This document shows, one piece after another, positions 5,480-13,943 of a DNA stretch of 21,325 nucleotides. The position numbers and the translations under genes were made by a program. The stretch comes from an uncultured Clostridia bacterium. Lineage in GTDB: Bacteria; Bacillota; Clostridia; Oscillospirales; CAG-272. A model generated the notes under the pieces. It did not search any database, was not told where the DNA came from, and saw only the letters and a list, made by a program, of their open reading frames with translations. The stretch is from NCBI GenBank assembly GCA_946404295.1, contig CAMJDE010000004.1, positions 1-21,325 on the forward strand, given 5' to 3'. Numbering within the stretch: the stretch's first letter is position 1; each line of letters begins with the position of its first letter.

Positions 5480-7813
5480 TTATTGGTAGTAGATCGGCGC
5501 GGCAAAACCTGCGCCCGTCGGGAAGGTCAGCGTCGAGTCCGTCGGCGTCGCAAGTCTTTCGACCGGCAGGACGAAATCCTTGCCGCAGCTGACGAAGGCG
5601 TCCGCCGTCGCGACGTAGACCTTCTTGCCGCTCTCGGCGGTCGTGGCGTTGAGCCGGAGCGGAACGACGTAACGATCGTCGTCGAGATCGGCGTAAACGA
5701 TCCCGCCCTTGCCGTCGGACGTCGCGGTAAAGAGAAGGTTCGCCGGCGCGCGCATCGGCATCTCGCCGACGTCGGTTTTGAGTTTGTACGCCGCGACGCC
5801 GTCGAAATAAACGGTGATCGTCACGACGTATTTCGCCCTGGTCGCGCCGGCGGTCGCGTCCTTTTTCAGAGCCGTCGCGTTGGTCAGTTCCTCGCGGATC
5901 CGGATCCCGATCCGGTGCCAGCCGTACTCGGGAGCGTTCCGATTGGCGCCGCCGATATTCGGGTAATCGGCGTAGTCGCCGCCCTCCTCCATGATCTTTG
6001 AGGGAGTAGTCACCTCGTCGTCGGAGACGGGATTTTTGAAATTGTCCCCCGTGCCCTCAAATCCCCCGGCGTAGGCGCACCAGGCGCCAGAAACGCCGTC
6101 GTCGGGCGACCAGAAAATGATCGTCTCGGTATTCAGCCGGGTGAGCGCGTAGGTCCCGCGCTCCGCGTCGAAGTTCCGCATCGTCCGGTTGTAAAAAACC
6201 GAATACTCGATCAGAAGGTCGTTTCCGGCAGAGTCGCCCGCCGTCGGATAGAAGTGCTTGCCCCGCATCGCGTCGACGACGCCGATTTTCTCGGACTGAT
6301 ACGCCCCCGCCGACGCGTCCGTAAAGGTCGCGACGTCCGGCGTAAACCGGATCGTCTGCTCGACGAACCGTCCGCAATCGGTGCAGACGCCGTTCCGGCT
6401 CCCGTCCGCCGGATCGAGCAGAGTGGGTTGGCGCGTCACGGTCCAGTCGGCTCTGTGCGCGTCGGGGTCGATCGGAATCTCGGCGATCGTGTCCGCGATA
6501 AAATCGCCGCAGACCGCGCAATACCTGACCTCGATCCCGGGGCACGAGCAGGAGGGCGCCTCGACCAGGGTGAAGGCGCTCTCGGGCGTGTGCGTATGTC
6601 CCTCGGGGACCGTCGGCATCGTGTTTTTGGCTTCGCTCGGTGTCGTCTTCAGGATCCGGATCACGGCGTCGAGATTCGCCGCCGGAATACCAACCGTATC
6701 TTTCAGATAGTTATAGACCTTTTTCGCGTAGGTCTCGCCCGTCGCGTTTTTCAGGGGCGTTACGTACTTGTTCTTAATCATGCTCGACGTTCTGTCGCCG
6801 CCGATATCGCCGAAGTTGGTCATCAGATAGTCGCGCAGAAGGTCGTCCTCGGACACCCCGCACAGACCGTTGATCAGCCAGGACAGAAGCCCCGTGCGGT
6901 CCGCCCCCGCCGCGCAATGGTAATAGATCGGGTAGTTGTCCTCGTTTGCCAGCGCGGCGAAGATCTTTTTGAGATCCGAGCGGAGCGTCGCGTTGGTGAC
7001 GTCGATGCTGGAGTTCAGCGGAAGCCACAGATACTGCACGCCGTCGCCGAGCGCCGATCGGGTCGCGGAACCCGTTTCGCTTTTCGTGCGCAGATCGATC
7101 TCGGTCCTGATCCCGAGCGTCTGGAGCATCGTTTTGATTCCCTCGTCGGTGATCAGGATCTCGGTCCCTTCCTTGTCGAATCGCCCGCCCCGGTAGAGAA
7201 GCCCCTGCCGGACGCGTTTGCCGTCCTCGGTTTTCTTGCCGCCTAGGTCCCGGACGTTGGTCACGCCGTCGACGTTGAGGAACCGGAACGACTTGTTTTC
7301 GGTGAAGAAGGTCCCCGCGTCGCTCCCGACGGTCACGCCGCCCTCGCCGACCGCCGTGACGTCCCAGTAATACCGCTGACCGATGAAGGCGTTTTCAAAC
7401 CGGTATTCCCTCTCCGACCGCCCGACGAGGAAAGATCTCGCGTCGGACTTGTCGCTGTTCATCCAGATCCGGACGACGAAGTAACGAAGAAGCGTCTCCC
7501 CCTCTTCAAAATCCACGTTCCAACGGAGCGTGATCGGGGCGGGACGCGAGAGTTCGTCCTTCCCGTTTCCGTAACTCGTGGCGCTCTCGACCGTGTCGGC
7601 AAGATACGCCCTCTGGAGCTTGGTATAAACCGGAACCGCCGCGTCGAAGCCGACCGGAGACAGGGTACATTTCAGTACCGTTTCGGTTTCCCCCTCCGCC
7701 TCGGTCGCGGCGGGAACGGTCGTTTGGACGGTTTCTTCCCCGGTCCCGTTCCCGCAGGAAACGAGCGGCAGAAGCAGGGCGACGAGCAGCAGAAGGATCA
7801 GTGCTTTTTTCAT
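5480..7813 (-). CDS. Secreted lipoprotein with a tyrosine-phosphatase domain
   Basis: This 777-residue protein has a lipoprotein signal ending in the lipobox LVSC (Cys20). Residues about 50-175 look like a fibronectin-type beta domain. A protein-tyrosine-phosphatase domain follows (about 176-395), with NVRDLGG at 186-192, the P-loop HCAAGADRTG at 299-308 (nucleophile Cys300, Arg306) and the general-acid region upstream. This is the tyrosine/serine phosphatase type often found outside the cytoplasm in Bacillota. A Cys-pair segment (CAVCG and CTDCG, about 435-495) and a beta-rich C-terminal domain of about 280 residues with no recognised function follow. AGGAGA (7819-7824) supports the start. 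It begins 12 nt after the helicase-loader gene, so it is probably the last gene of that operon, although its role has no obvious link to replication. It may act on surface or host-derived phosphorylated molecules, which is inference. Confidence 0.8.
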   Translation of the reverse strand: MKKALILLLLVALLLPLVSCGNGTGEETVQTTVPAATEAEGETETVLKCTLSPVGFDAAVPVYTKLQRAYLADTVESATSYGNGKDELSRPAPITLRWNVDFEEGETLLRYFVVRIWMNSDKSDARSFLVGRSEREYRFENAFIGQRYYWDVTAVGEGGVTVGSDAGTFFTENKSFRFLNVDGVTNVRDLGGKKTEDGKRVRQGLLYRGGRFDKEGTEILITDEGIKTMLQTLGIRTEIDLRTKSETGSATRSALGDGVQYLWLPLNSSIDVTNATLRSDLKKIFAALANEDNYPIYYHCAAGADRTGLLSWLINGLCGVSEDDLLRDYLMTNFGDIGGDRTSSMIKNKYVTPLKNATGETYAKKVYNYLKDTVGIPAANLDAVIRILKTTPSEAKNTMPTVPEGHTHTPESAFTLVEAPSCSCPGIEVRYCAVCGDFIADTIAEIPIDPDAHRADWTVTRQPTLLDPADGSRNGVCTDCGRFVEQTIRFTPDVATFTDASAGAYQSEKIGVVDAMRGKHFYPTAGDSAGNDLLIEYSVFYNRTMRNFDAERGTYALTRLNTETIIFWSPDDGVSGAWCAYAGGFEGTGDNFKNPVSDDEVTTPSKIMEEGGDYADYPNIGGANRNAPEYGWHRIGIRIREELTNATALKKDATAGATRAKYVVTITVYFDGVAAYKLKTDVGEMPMRAPANLLFTATSDGKGGIVYADLDDDRYVVPLRLNATTAESGKKVYVATADAFVSCGKDFVLPVERLATPTDSTLTFPTGAGFAAPIYYQ

Positions 7814-7825
7814 CGGGTTCTCCTG

Positions 7826-8791
7826 TTATTTCTTCAGATAACGAACGTTGGTACCCTTAAAGAGCAGAATGCGGTATTCGCCGAGCAGGCGGCTGAAAAT
7901 CCGATCGGAATATTTCGCCTGCAATTCCTCCTGCATCAGGTTGGTGCTGACGACCGTCGGCTTCTCCCGGTTGATCCGGGTGTTCAGCAGGTGGTAGAGC
8001 GCCGAAACCGAGAAGGAGTTGACCAACTCGGTCCCGAGGTCGTCGAGGATCAAAAGTTCCGCGTCGAGGTAGACCCGGCTCTCCTCGTCGTCGCCCTCCC
8101 GTCCCGAACGGAAACGGTCGTGCTCGTAGGCGGCGATCACGTTCTGCACGCTCTCGTATTTCACCTCGTAGCCCCGCTCGATGACCCGACGGGCGATCGC
8201 GGTGGACAGGTGGGTTTTCCCGAGCCCGGTCCCCCCGACCATCAGAAGGTTGGCGTAGGTCGGCGGCACGCTCTCGGCAAACTCCTTCGCCGCCGCGAGG
8301 TTCCGCTCCATCAGGGCGTAGTCCTCTTTGGACGAGCGGTAGTAGTCGAGCGAGAAGTTCTCGAACGACTGTTTTTCGATCAGATGTCCGATCCCCGACG
8401 CGCGGAAGCCCTCGAGGGTGAGTTCGCGCTTCATACACGCGCAGGTTTTCGTCCCGTCGTAGCCCGTGTCCTGACAGATCGGGCAGAAATAGCGGATCTC
8501 GGTGTAGTCCCCGGGATAGCCGAGGTGTTCGAGGATCGCGCGCCGCTCGGCGAGCAATTCGGCGTTCTCGCGGCGCAGTTTCTCGACCTTCTCGCGCACG
8601 CCGTCGGGTCCCGCCGTCGAGATCTCGAAAATGCGCTTCGCGGTTTTGGCGAGCGAGACGTCGATCGCCGCGATCTCGGGGCTCTTTTCTTCGACCTCCC
8701 GGCGACGCGCTTCCGCCGCTTCCTCCGCCATCCGGCGACGGTCGGCGATCCTCTGCCGCACCTCCCGTACCTGTTCCGCAAGATATGCCAT
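7826..8791 (-). CDS. DnaI/DnaC-type helicase loader ATPase
   Basis: This is probably the cytoplasmic AAA+ ATPase that loads the replicative helicase onto DNA together with DnaD. Of 321 residues, the N-terminal 95 are charged and helical (coiled-coil-like). A zinc-binding cluster follows (Cys103, Cys106, Cys117, Cys119). The AAA+ core has Walker A GGTGLGKT at 186-193, Walker B LLILDD at 246-251, sensor-1 STN at 282-284 and a basic RIFSRL segment near 297-302, where the arginine finger is expected. The zinc cluster in front of the ATPase core matches Gram-positive DnaI rather than the short IstB transposition proteins. AAAGGAG precedes the start. It lies 26 nt downstream of dnaD, the usual pairing in Clostridia. 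Confidence 0.88.
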   Translation of the reverse strand: MAYLAEQVREVRQRIADRRRMAEEAAEARRREVEEKSPEIAAIDVSLAKTAKRIFEISTAGPDGVREKVEKLRRENAELLAERRAILEHLGYPGDYTEIRYFCPICQDTGYDGTKTCACMKRELTLEGFRASGIGHLIEKQSFENFSLDYYRSSKEDYALMERNLAAAKEFAESVPPTYANLLMVGGTGLGKTHLSTAIARRVIERGYEVKYESVQNVIAAYEHDRFRSGREGDDEESRVYLDAELLILDDLGTELVNSFSVSALYHLLNTRINREKPTVVSTNLMQEELQAKYSDRIFSRLLGEYRILLFKGTNVRYLKK

Positions 8792-8817
8792 ATCCGGCTC
8801 CTTTCGGTCAAACGACC

Positions 8818-9807
8818 TTAGTCTTTCTTATTGTAACTCCGCTCCAGCGCGCGGGCGAAAAAGTCCCCGCTGTCGTAGGTCTGCGGGATCGGGTCGTGCT
8901 TCGGGGTCTTCCCCTTCCCGGCGACGGCGCGCTCGGCCCTCTCGCGTTCGATATAGCGTTCGATCTCCTCGACGCTCCCGGAGACCCCGGCTTCCCGCCA
9001 GACCTTCAGCAGTTTGTCGGCGTAAGCCGACGACGCCTTTCCGGTCTTGTTGACCGTCTCGTCGTAGGCGAAGCCGATCACGTCGAGCGAAAACTTCTCG
9101 TCGGCGATCCAGCGCGTGAAGCGCTTCTCCTCGTCCTTTGACAGGGCGCGTTCGCCGATCCCGAAGAGTTTGCGGATCTGTCCGATCCCGCTCGCCGCCG
9201 CCTCGCGGCGCGAAATGTACGCCTCGAGCTGCGGGAGCGTTTCGACCCCCTCCGAGACGAGCGAAAACGCCGTGCGTTCGACGTAGCGGAGCGAGGTCTT
9301 CCCGCGATTGCGGCACCACGAGATCAGGGTGACGAGGTACGCGGGCTCCAGTTCCAACTGTTCGGAGAGCCCCGCGACGATCGCGATCTCCGAGGTGTTG
9401 AAGGTCTTGCCGAGGATGCGCTGCGCCTCGTCGATCGCGTCCGAGAGGTTGCGGCGGCGAATGATCCGCGCGTTTTCCTCCCCGGTCGCCGGTTTGAGTT
9501 CGTCGGAAAGCCGAAGCGGACGTTTCGGTTCCGCCGTCTCTTCGGTCTCGCCCGCTCCCTCGGAGAGGATCCCGGCTTCGCGCCAGTAGTCGAGCGCCGC
9601 CTCGGCGCGCGCGGGCGAAACCCCGGCGTCGCGGGAGAGGTGCTCAGCCCCGCGTTCGAGGAACGCGAGCAGGACGCGCAGATCGTCCGCAGACGCCTCG
9701 CGCAGGGCGATCTTGCCCGCGAGACGCGGAACGGTGCCGCGGATCCCGTCAACCACCTTCAGGGGGGCGGCGGTTTTTTCGTTCTTATCCTGTTTCATGG
9801 CGCTCAC
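8818..9807 (-). CDS. dnaD: DnaD-family primosome protein
   Basis: This DNA-binding primosome component is expected to work with the downstream helicase loader in initiation and restart of replication. The protein is 329 residues, with an N-terminal winged-helix-like part (about 25-85) and two DnaB_2/DnaD-type modules. The first is at about 127-190; the second, at about 212-282, contains the W-x-x-(D/E)-x-x-(F)-(S/D)-x-(D/E)-(V/L)-I pattern (here WIADEKFSLDVIGFAYDE). The basic tail runs to residue 329. The start given is a GTG whose GTGA overlaps the rex stop codon, implying translational coupling. An in-frame ATG at 9798, three codons downstream, is an equally possible start because neither has a strong ribosome binding site. 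Confidence 0.88.
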   Translation of the reverse strand: MSAMKQDKNEKTAAPLKVVDGIRGTVPRLAGKIALREASADDLRVLLAFLERGAEHLSRDAGVSPARAEAALDYWREAGILSEGAGETEETAEPKRPLRLSDELKPATGEENARIIRRRNLSDAIDEAQRILGKTFNTSEIAIVAGLSEQLELEPAYLVTLISWCRNRGKTSLRYVERTAFSLVSEGVETLPQLEAYISRREAAASGIGQIRKLFGIGERALSKDEEKRFTRWIADEKFSLDVIGFAYDETVNKTGKASSAYADKLLKVWREAGVSGSVEEIERYIERERAERAVAGKGKTPKHDPIPQTYDSGDFFARALERSYNKKD

Positions 9808-10490
9808 TTCATCCGGGAACGGATCCCGTAGCTCAATACCATCAGCGAATCGCCGAGATGCACGTTCAGTATGTACAAGTCGGGATACTCGTCGAGTTTC
9901 AGTTCCATATTCGCAAAGTTCCAGATGCCGCGCACGCCCGCCTCGGCGAGCCGCACCGACACGTCGTACGCCGCCTCTTTCGGGACGGTCAGGACCGCGA
10001 TCTCGGGCTTTTCGCGCGCGCAGAACGCCTCGAGTTCCGAAACGTCGAGCACCGGGAGATCCGAGACCGTCTTGCCGATGATCGCGGGGTTGGAATCGAA
10101 CATCGCGATCCGCTCGATCCCGCGCCGCTCGAACATATGGCTGGCGGCGAGGGCGCGTCCGAGGTTGCCCGCCCCGACGATCACGGCGCGGAAGCCGTCC
10201 TCGGTCCCGAGCACCTCCCCGATCTTGCCGTAGAGGAACTTGACGTTATAGCCGTAGCCCTGCTGTCCGAAGCCGCCGAAGCAGTTGAGGTCCTGCCGGA
10301 TCTGGCTGGCGTTGACCTCCATCATCTTCGAGAGTTCCGCCGAACTGATCCGGTAAATGCCCTCGCGGAGCAGTTCGCCGAGATAACGGTGATAGCGGGG
10401 GAGCCGCCGCACCACGACCGGAGAGACCTGCGCGCGAAGCCCGCCGTCTTCCCCGTTTTTGTTCCGGTTTTCGTTCTTTTGGTTTGCCAT
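9804..10490 (-). CDS. rex: Redox-sensing transcriptional repressor Rex
   Basis: Rex binds operator DNA when NAD+ is high and leaves it when NADH accumulates, controlling fermentation and respiration genes. Its 228 residues hold a winged helix-turn-helix (about 22-80, with VVVRRLPRYHRYL and ASQIRQDLNCFG typical of the family), a Rossmann domain with GAGNLG at 106-111, and a C-terminal domain-swap helix. Length is normal (about 210-230). AAAAAGGAAA lies ahead of the ATG. No clear Rex operator (TTGTGAA-N4-TTCACAA type) was found in the window's promoters, so its targets probably lie elsewhere. It is 28 nt downstream of tsaD and overlaps dnaD by 4 nt. Confidence 0.95.
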   Translation of the reverse strand: MANQKNENRNKNGEDGGLRAQVSPVVVRRLPRYHRYLGELLREGIYRISSAELSKMMEVNASQIRQDLNCFGGFGQQGYGYNVKFLYGKIGEVLGTEDGFRAVIVGAGNLGRALAASHMFERRGIERIAMFDSNPAIIGKTVSDLPVLDVSELEAFCAREKPEIAVLTVPKEAAYDVSVRLAEAGVRGIWNFANMELKLDEYPDLYILNVHLGDSLMVLSYGIRSRMK

Positions 10491-10518
10491 ATCGGTTTCC
10501 TTTTTCTTGATTTCGCCG

Positions 10519-11595
10519 TCAGTCGTCCGACGCCGATGCGTTCAGCGAGCTGTCCCGGAGGTTGCCCGCCAGATATTCGTGATACCCCTGCGCCGCGATC
10601 ATCGCGGCGTTGTCGCCGCAGAGCGGCAGCGGCGGGATGAACAGTCCGACCCCGCGCCGCGCGGCAAGCGCCGTCAGTTCCCGGCGGAGATGCGAGTTGG
10701 CGGCGACCCCGCCCGCCGCGACGACGGGAAGACCCGGATAGCGATCGAGCGCCATCCCGATCTTTTTCGTGACCGCCCCGACCGAGAGCGCCGTATAGCG
10801 CGCGGCGAAGAGCGCGCGCGGGAGTTCCCCTCCCGTCTGCTCGAGGTGGTGGAGCAGGTTGATCGCCGCGGTCTTCAGCCCCGAGAACGAGAAATCGAGC
10901 GTGTCGCCCGGGAGCGCCGGGGACGGCAGTTTCATCGTCGGGTCGCGCCCCGCCGGGCTCGCCTCGTAACGCGCAAGAGAAGGCGCGTCGGTCCCGGTCG
11001 CCTCGCGGAACCCTTCGGCGGCGAGTTTGTCGAAGGCGGCGCCCGCCGGATATTCCAGCCCGATCAGCCGTCCGATCTTGTCAAACGCCTCGCCGATCGC
11101 GTCGTCGCGGGTCGAACCGACCGTTTCCCATTCGGTATAACCGTGCACGCGATAGATCGAGGTATGCCCGCCCGAGAGCGCGAGCGCGAGGAAGGGCGGT
11201 TCGGGGACGGGTCCCTCGCCCGCAAGATACGACGCGGCGATATGTCCCCTGATATGGTCGACCCCGACGAGCGGGATCCCGTTCGCCGACGCCAGCCCCT
11301 TCGCGAAATTGACCGCGACGAGCAGCGCGCCGATCAGTCCCGGGTGGTCGGTCACGGCGATCAGCCCCACGTCGGAGAGGGCGATCCCCGCGCCCGAAAG
11401 TGCCTCGCCCGTGATGCGCGAGATGACCTCGACGTGCGCGCGGCTCGCGATCTCGGGGACCACGCCCCCGTAGAGCCGATGCACCGGGATCTGCGACGCG
11501 ACGATATTCGAACGGACGAAAAGCCGCCCGCCGACCTCCTCCACGACGGCGGCGGAGGTCTCGTCGCAGGAGGATTCAAAGCCGAGTATGAACAT
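10519..11595 (-). CDS. tsaD: tRNA N6-threonylcarbamoyladenosine synthase subunit TsaD
   Basis: TsaD transfers the threonylcarbamoyl group to A37 of tRNAs that read ANN codons, in complex with TsaB and TsaE. The 358-residue ASKHA-fold protein begins with the family signature ILGFESSCDETSAAVV. It has metal-binding His114 and His118 in HIRGH (114-118), LALSGGHTSIY, the DDAIGEAFDK segment, and near the end LCGDNAAMIA with a metal-ligand Asp. Length is close to the usual 335-350. The ATG is preceded by AAGGAGA at a spacing of about ten. The rimI stop codon lies only 2 nt upstream of this start. tsaB and tsaE, often adjacent, are not in the window. Confidence 0.97.
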   Translation of the reverse strand: MFILGFESSCDETSAAVVEEVGGRLFVRSNIVASQIPVHRLYGGVVPEIASRAHVEVISRITGEALSGAGIALSDVGLIAVTDHPGLIGALLVAVNFAKGLASANGIPLVGVDHIRGHIAASYLAGEGPVPEPPFLALALSGGHTSIYRVHGYTEWETVGSTRDDAIGEAFDKIGRLIGLEYPAGAAFDKLAAEGFREATGTDAPSLARYEASPAGRDPTMKLPSPALPGDTLDFSFSGLKTAAINLLHHLEQTGGELPRALFAARYTALSVGAVTKKIGMALDRYPGLPVVAAGGVAANSHLRRELTALAARRGVGLFIPPLPLCGDNAAMIAAQGYHEYLAGNLRDSSLNASASDD

Positions 11596-11597
11596 AG

Positions 11598-12053
11598 TTA
11601 AGTGGTCTCCTTCGGGCGCCCGATCGTCATAACGAGCGCCGCTTCGGTGGGATCGCGATAGTAGTTTTCACGCAGGAAGATCTCCCGAAAACCGACCGAG
11701 CGATAGAGCGCGATCGCCGCCTCGTTCGATTCACGCACCTCGAGGAAAAGCGAGTAGACGTCCCGCTTCTCCGCTTCGCGGAAAAACGTCTCGAGGAGAC
11801 GCCGACCGTATCCCCGGCGCCGCGCTTCGGGCAGGACGGCGACGCGGTAGAGTTCGCCCTCCGGCGGAAGAAAGCCCGCGAGCAGATAGCCGACGGGATC
11901 GTCGCCGTCGAAGAGAAGCAGAGACAGGGTGTGGGGCGCCTCGAGGTGACCCCTCAGCGCCGCTTCGCGCCACGGAACGGAAAAGGACGCGGTTTCAAGG
12001 GTCGCGAGCGCCGCGAGATCGCCGTCGACAGCCGGACGGATCAGGACGTTCAT
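11598..12053 (-). CDS. rimI: RimI-family ribosomal protein/peptide N-acetyltransferase
   Basis: This GNAT-fold acetyltransferase of 151 residues resembles RimI, which acetylates the N-terminal alanine of ribosomal protein S18; some members have broader peptide targets. The acetyl-CoA loop is at about 76-87 (EARRRGYGRRLL), preceded by the beta-4 strand ELYRVAVLP. The closing motif ESNEAAIALYRSVGF is typical of RimI. The start is fixed by an ATGA overlap with galU (12053-12050). The frame is open far upstream, but only as an antisense shadow of galU. The neighbouring tsaD supports the RimI assignment because the pair is commonly linked. Confidence 0.88.
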   Translation of the reverse strand: MNVLIRPAVDGDLAALATLETASFSVPWREAALRGHLEAPHTLSLLLFDGDDPVGYLLAGFLPPEGELYRVAVLPEARRRGYGRRLLETFFREAEKRDVYSLFLEVRESNEAAIALYRSVGFREIFLRENYYRDPTEAALVMTIGRPKETT

Positions 12054-12934
12054 TTTTCCATCTCCGAAACAAAGCGTTTCAGAAAGGCGCGGAACTCTTC
12101 GCCGGTCTCGGGGTGAAGCACGCCGGCAGCGACGTTTGCCATCAGAAACCCGACCTTCGACCCGAGATCGTAGCGGTCGCCCTCGAACTCGAGCGCCGTG
12201 ATCCCCCCTTCGCGCGCCATCTTCGCCATCGCGTCGGTCAGTTGGATCTCGCCGCCCGCGCCGGGAGAAAGCTTGTCGATGATATCGAACACGTCGGGGG
12301 TCAAGAGCACCCGCCCGAGCACCGAGAGATCGGAGAACTCCTCGCCGGGCTTCGGCTTTTCGATCATATCGTCGCAGAAGAAGGCGGTCGGGTCGCCCTC
12401 GATCGGCGCCACCTTCAGCGAACTGTATTTGCGGATCCACTCGGGCGAGACGCGCTTGGCGCCGACGACCGGGCGCCCGTACTTTTCGTAGGCGTCGATC
12501 AGCTGGCGGACGACCGGGGTGCGCGAAAAGATGACGTCGTCGCCGTAGAGGACGGCGAAGGGCTCGTTTCCGACGAACGCCCGGGCGCGCCCGATCGCGT
12601 GTCCCAGTCCCTTGGTCTCCTTCTGGCGGAGAAAGGTGACGTTCGTAAGATCCGCGTAGCGGCGGATCGCGTTGATCGCGTCGGTCTTTCCCTTCGCCGA
12701 GAGCGCCGCCTCGTATTCGGGGGAGTAGTCGAAGAAGTCCTCGATCGCGTCCTTGTCGCGGTTGGTGATGATCAGAATATCGGTGATCCCGCTTTTCGCC
12801 GCTTCCTCGACGAGGTAGGCGACGGCGGGGAGATCGACGATGGGAAGCATCTCTTTCGGAACGGAGTGTGAGATCGGAAGCATCCGCGTCCCGAGCCCGG
12901 CGGCGGGTATGACCGCCTTGGTGATTTTCTGCAT
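12050..12934 (-). CDS. galU: UTP-glucose-1-phosphate uridylyltransferase
   Basis: This enzyme makes UDP-glucose from UTP and glucose-1-phosphate for cell-envelope glycans and galactose metabolism. The 294-residue nucleotidyltransferase shows the N-terminal loop AVIPAAGLGTRMLPISHSVP, the substrate Lys in PKEMLPIVD, VLYGDDV with the metal-binding Asp at about 150, and the C-terminal GDRYDLGSKVGFLMAN typical of GalU. GAAGGAT five nucleotides upstream supports the start. It is the first gene of a seven-gene minus-strand run, with its own promoter at 13014-13042 and a leader of about 70 nt containing two GC hairpins. Confidence 0.95.
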   Translation of the reverse strand: MQKITKAVIPAAGLGTRMLPISHSVPKEMLPIVDLPAVAYLVEEAAKSGITDILIITNRDKDAIEDFFDYSPEYEAALSAKGKTDAINAIRRYADLTNVTFLRQKETKGLGHAIGRARAFVGNEPFAVLYGDDVIFSRTPVVRQLIDAYEKYGRPVVGAKRVSPEWIRKYSSLKVAPIEGDPTAFFCDDMIEKPKPGEEFSDLSVLGRVLLTPDVFDIIDKLSPGAGGEIQLTDAMAKMAREGGITALEFEGDRYDLGSKVGFLMANVAAGVLHPETGEEFRAFLKRFVSEMEK

Positions 12935-12950
12935 AGAATCCTTCTTTCCC

Positions 12951-12988
12951 GGGACGTTTGTCCCGCTCCTCCCGGGCGCGCGCCCGGG
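12951..12988 (-). promoter_or_regulatory. Two GC-rich hairpins in the galU leader
   Basis: CCCGGGCGCGCGCCCGGG (12971-12988) is a perfect 18-nt palindrome. It is followed on the minus strand, after 6 nt, by GGGACAAACGTCCC (12964-12951). Both fall between the predicted transcription start near 13007 and the ribosome binding site. They may stabilise the messenger RNA or have a regulatory role; the sequence alone does not say. Confidence 0.45.
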
Positions 12989-13013
12989 GAAAGGGTATAC
13001 CGACCTGAATTAT

Positions 13014-13042
13014 ATTATACACGCTTCCCTCTTTTCCGTCAA
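13014..13042 (-). promoter_or_regulatory. Sigma-A-type promoter of the galU operon
   Basis: On the minus strand TTGACG (13042-13037), 17 nt, then TATAAT (13019-13014). This is the only convincing promoter found ahead of the seven closely spaced genes down to 5480. Confidence 0.85.
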
Positions 13043-13082
13043 GTACGGACGGCGGTTTTTTGGGTTTCCCCGCGCGCGGGGC

Positions 13083-13112
13083 TTGCAAAAGGGCGGCGGG
13101 TTGTGCTATACT
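13083..13112 (+). promoter_or_regulatory. Promoter of the acetyltransferase-dGTPase pair
   Basis: TTGCAA (13083-13088), 18 nt, then TATACT (13107-13112) with a TGC just ahead that partly resembles an extended -10. A perfect 14-nt palindrome CCCCGCGCGCGGGG (13068-13081) lies immediately upstream of the -35 box and could be an operator. Confidence 0.65.
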
Positions 13113-13154
13113 GGAGAGGAAGAAAACGGAGACAAAACGGGGGGAACGACCGAT

Positions 13155-13943
13155 ATGATAAGCGAACGCGACGTCTTTTCGATGATGGAGGGCTTCGGCG
13201 TCCCGCGCACGGCGAAAGTGACGGTCCGCGCCTCGATCAAGTCGATCGGCGGGATCGAAGGGGGCGCCGACGGGCTGATCGACGCCCTGAAAAACTATCT
13301 GTCGGACGGGCTTCTGCTCGTGCCGACGCACACCTGGGCGACCGTCACCCCCGCGAACCCGGTCTACGACGTCCGGCACACGCCTCCCTGCATCGGGACC
13401 CTCGCCGACGCCGCGGCGTTCCGCCGCGACGGGTTCCGCTCGCTGCATCCGACCCACTCGATGACGGGATTCGGGCGGGAAGCCGAATCCTACCTCGCGG
13501 GCGAAGAAAACGCCAAGACCCCGACCCCGGTCGGCGGCGCCCTCTCGCGGCTCGTCGAGGAGGACGGATACGTCCTGCTGATCGGGGTGGGTATGGAGCA
13601 GAACACCTTTCTCTGCGCCGTCGACGAGATGGCGGAGGTGCCCTTCCCCGGACATCTGTCGCGCGATCCCTTCGATATCCGGATCTACGACTACGCGGGG
13701 CGCCGCACGCTCGACCGCGGCTACCGCGCCCACGACAACGCCGGAGGCTCGCGCGGCTTTCCGAAGTTCAACCGCGCCTTCCGAGAGACCGGAGCGACGA
13801 CGCCCGGAACGCTCGGAGAGGCGACCGTGATCCTCGGCAGCTGCCCCCTGATGGCGGACGTGATGGGGCGCGTGCTCGCGCGCGCCGACCGCGATCCCCT
13901 GCTCTCGAACGAAGAAATCACGGAGGATCTGTACCTTGACTGA
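13155..13943 (+). CDS. AAC(3)-family (Antibiotic_NAT) N-acetyltransferase
   Basis: These 262 residues match the AAC(3) aminoglycoside 3-N-acetyltransferase fold (acetyl-CoA dependent), which also includes non-resistance enzymes such as YokD and FrbF. The signature GTLADAAAFRRDGFRSLHPT (81-100) is clear, followed by HSMTGFG and GVGMEQNTFL (144-153). Family members normally have a His after NTxx, but here residue 154 is Cys (NTFLC). An Asp-Glu follows at 157-158. This makes genuine aminoglycoside acetylation doubtful. GGGGGGAA lies 13-18 nt ahead of the ATG at 13155, a weakly spaced ribosome binding site. The stop codon lies 8 nt inside the next gene, so the two are co-translated. Confidence 0.8.
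   Translation: MISERDVFSMMEGFGVPRTAKVTVRASIKSIGGIEGGADGLIDALKNYLSDGLLLVPTHTWATVTPANPVYDVRHTPPCIGTLADAAAFRRDGFRSLHPTHSMTGFGREAESYLAGEENAKTPTPVGGALSRLVEEDGYVLLIGVGMEQNTFLCAVDEMAEVPFPGHLSRDPFDIRIYDYAGRRTLDRGYRAHDNAGGSRGFPKFNRAFRETGATTPGTLGEATVILGSCPLMADVMGRVLARADRDPLLSNEEITEDLYLD

Noticed and set aside
12054..13733. N-terminal extension of rimI to 711 residues
   Set aside because: It is a shadow of galU and the acetyltransferase gene. The ATGA overlap and normal GNAT length support the start at 12053.
13155..13943. Calling this a functional aminoglycoside resistance gene
   Set aside because: The family match is clear, but the conserved His region carries Cys154 and the context is housekeeping, so resistance cannot be claimed.
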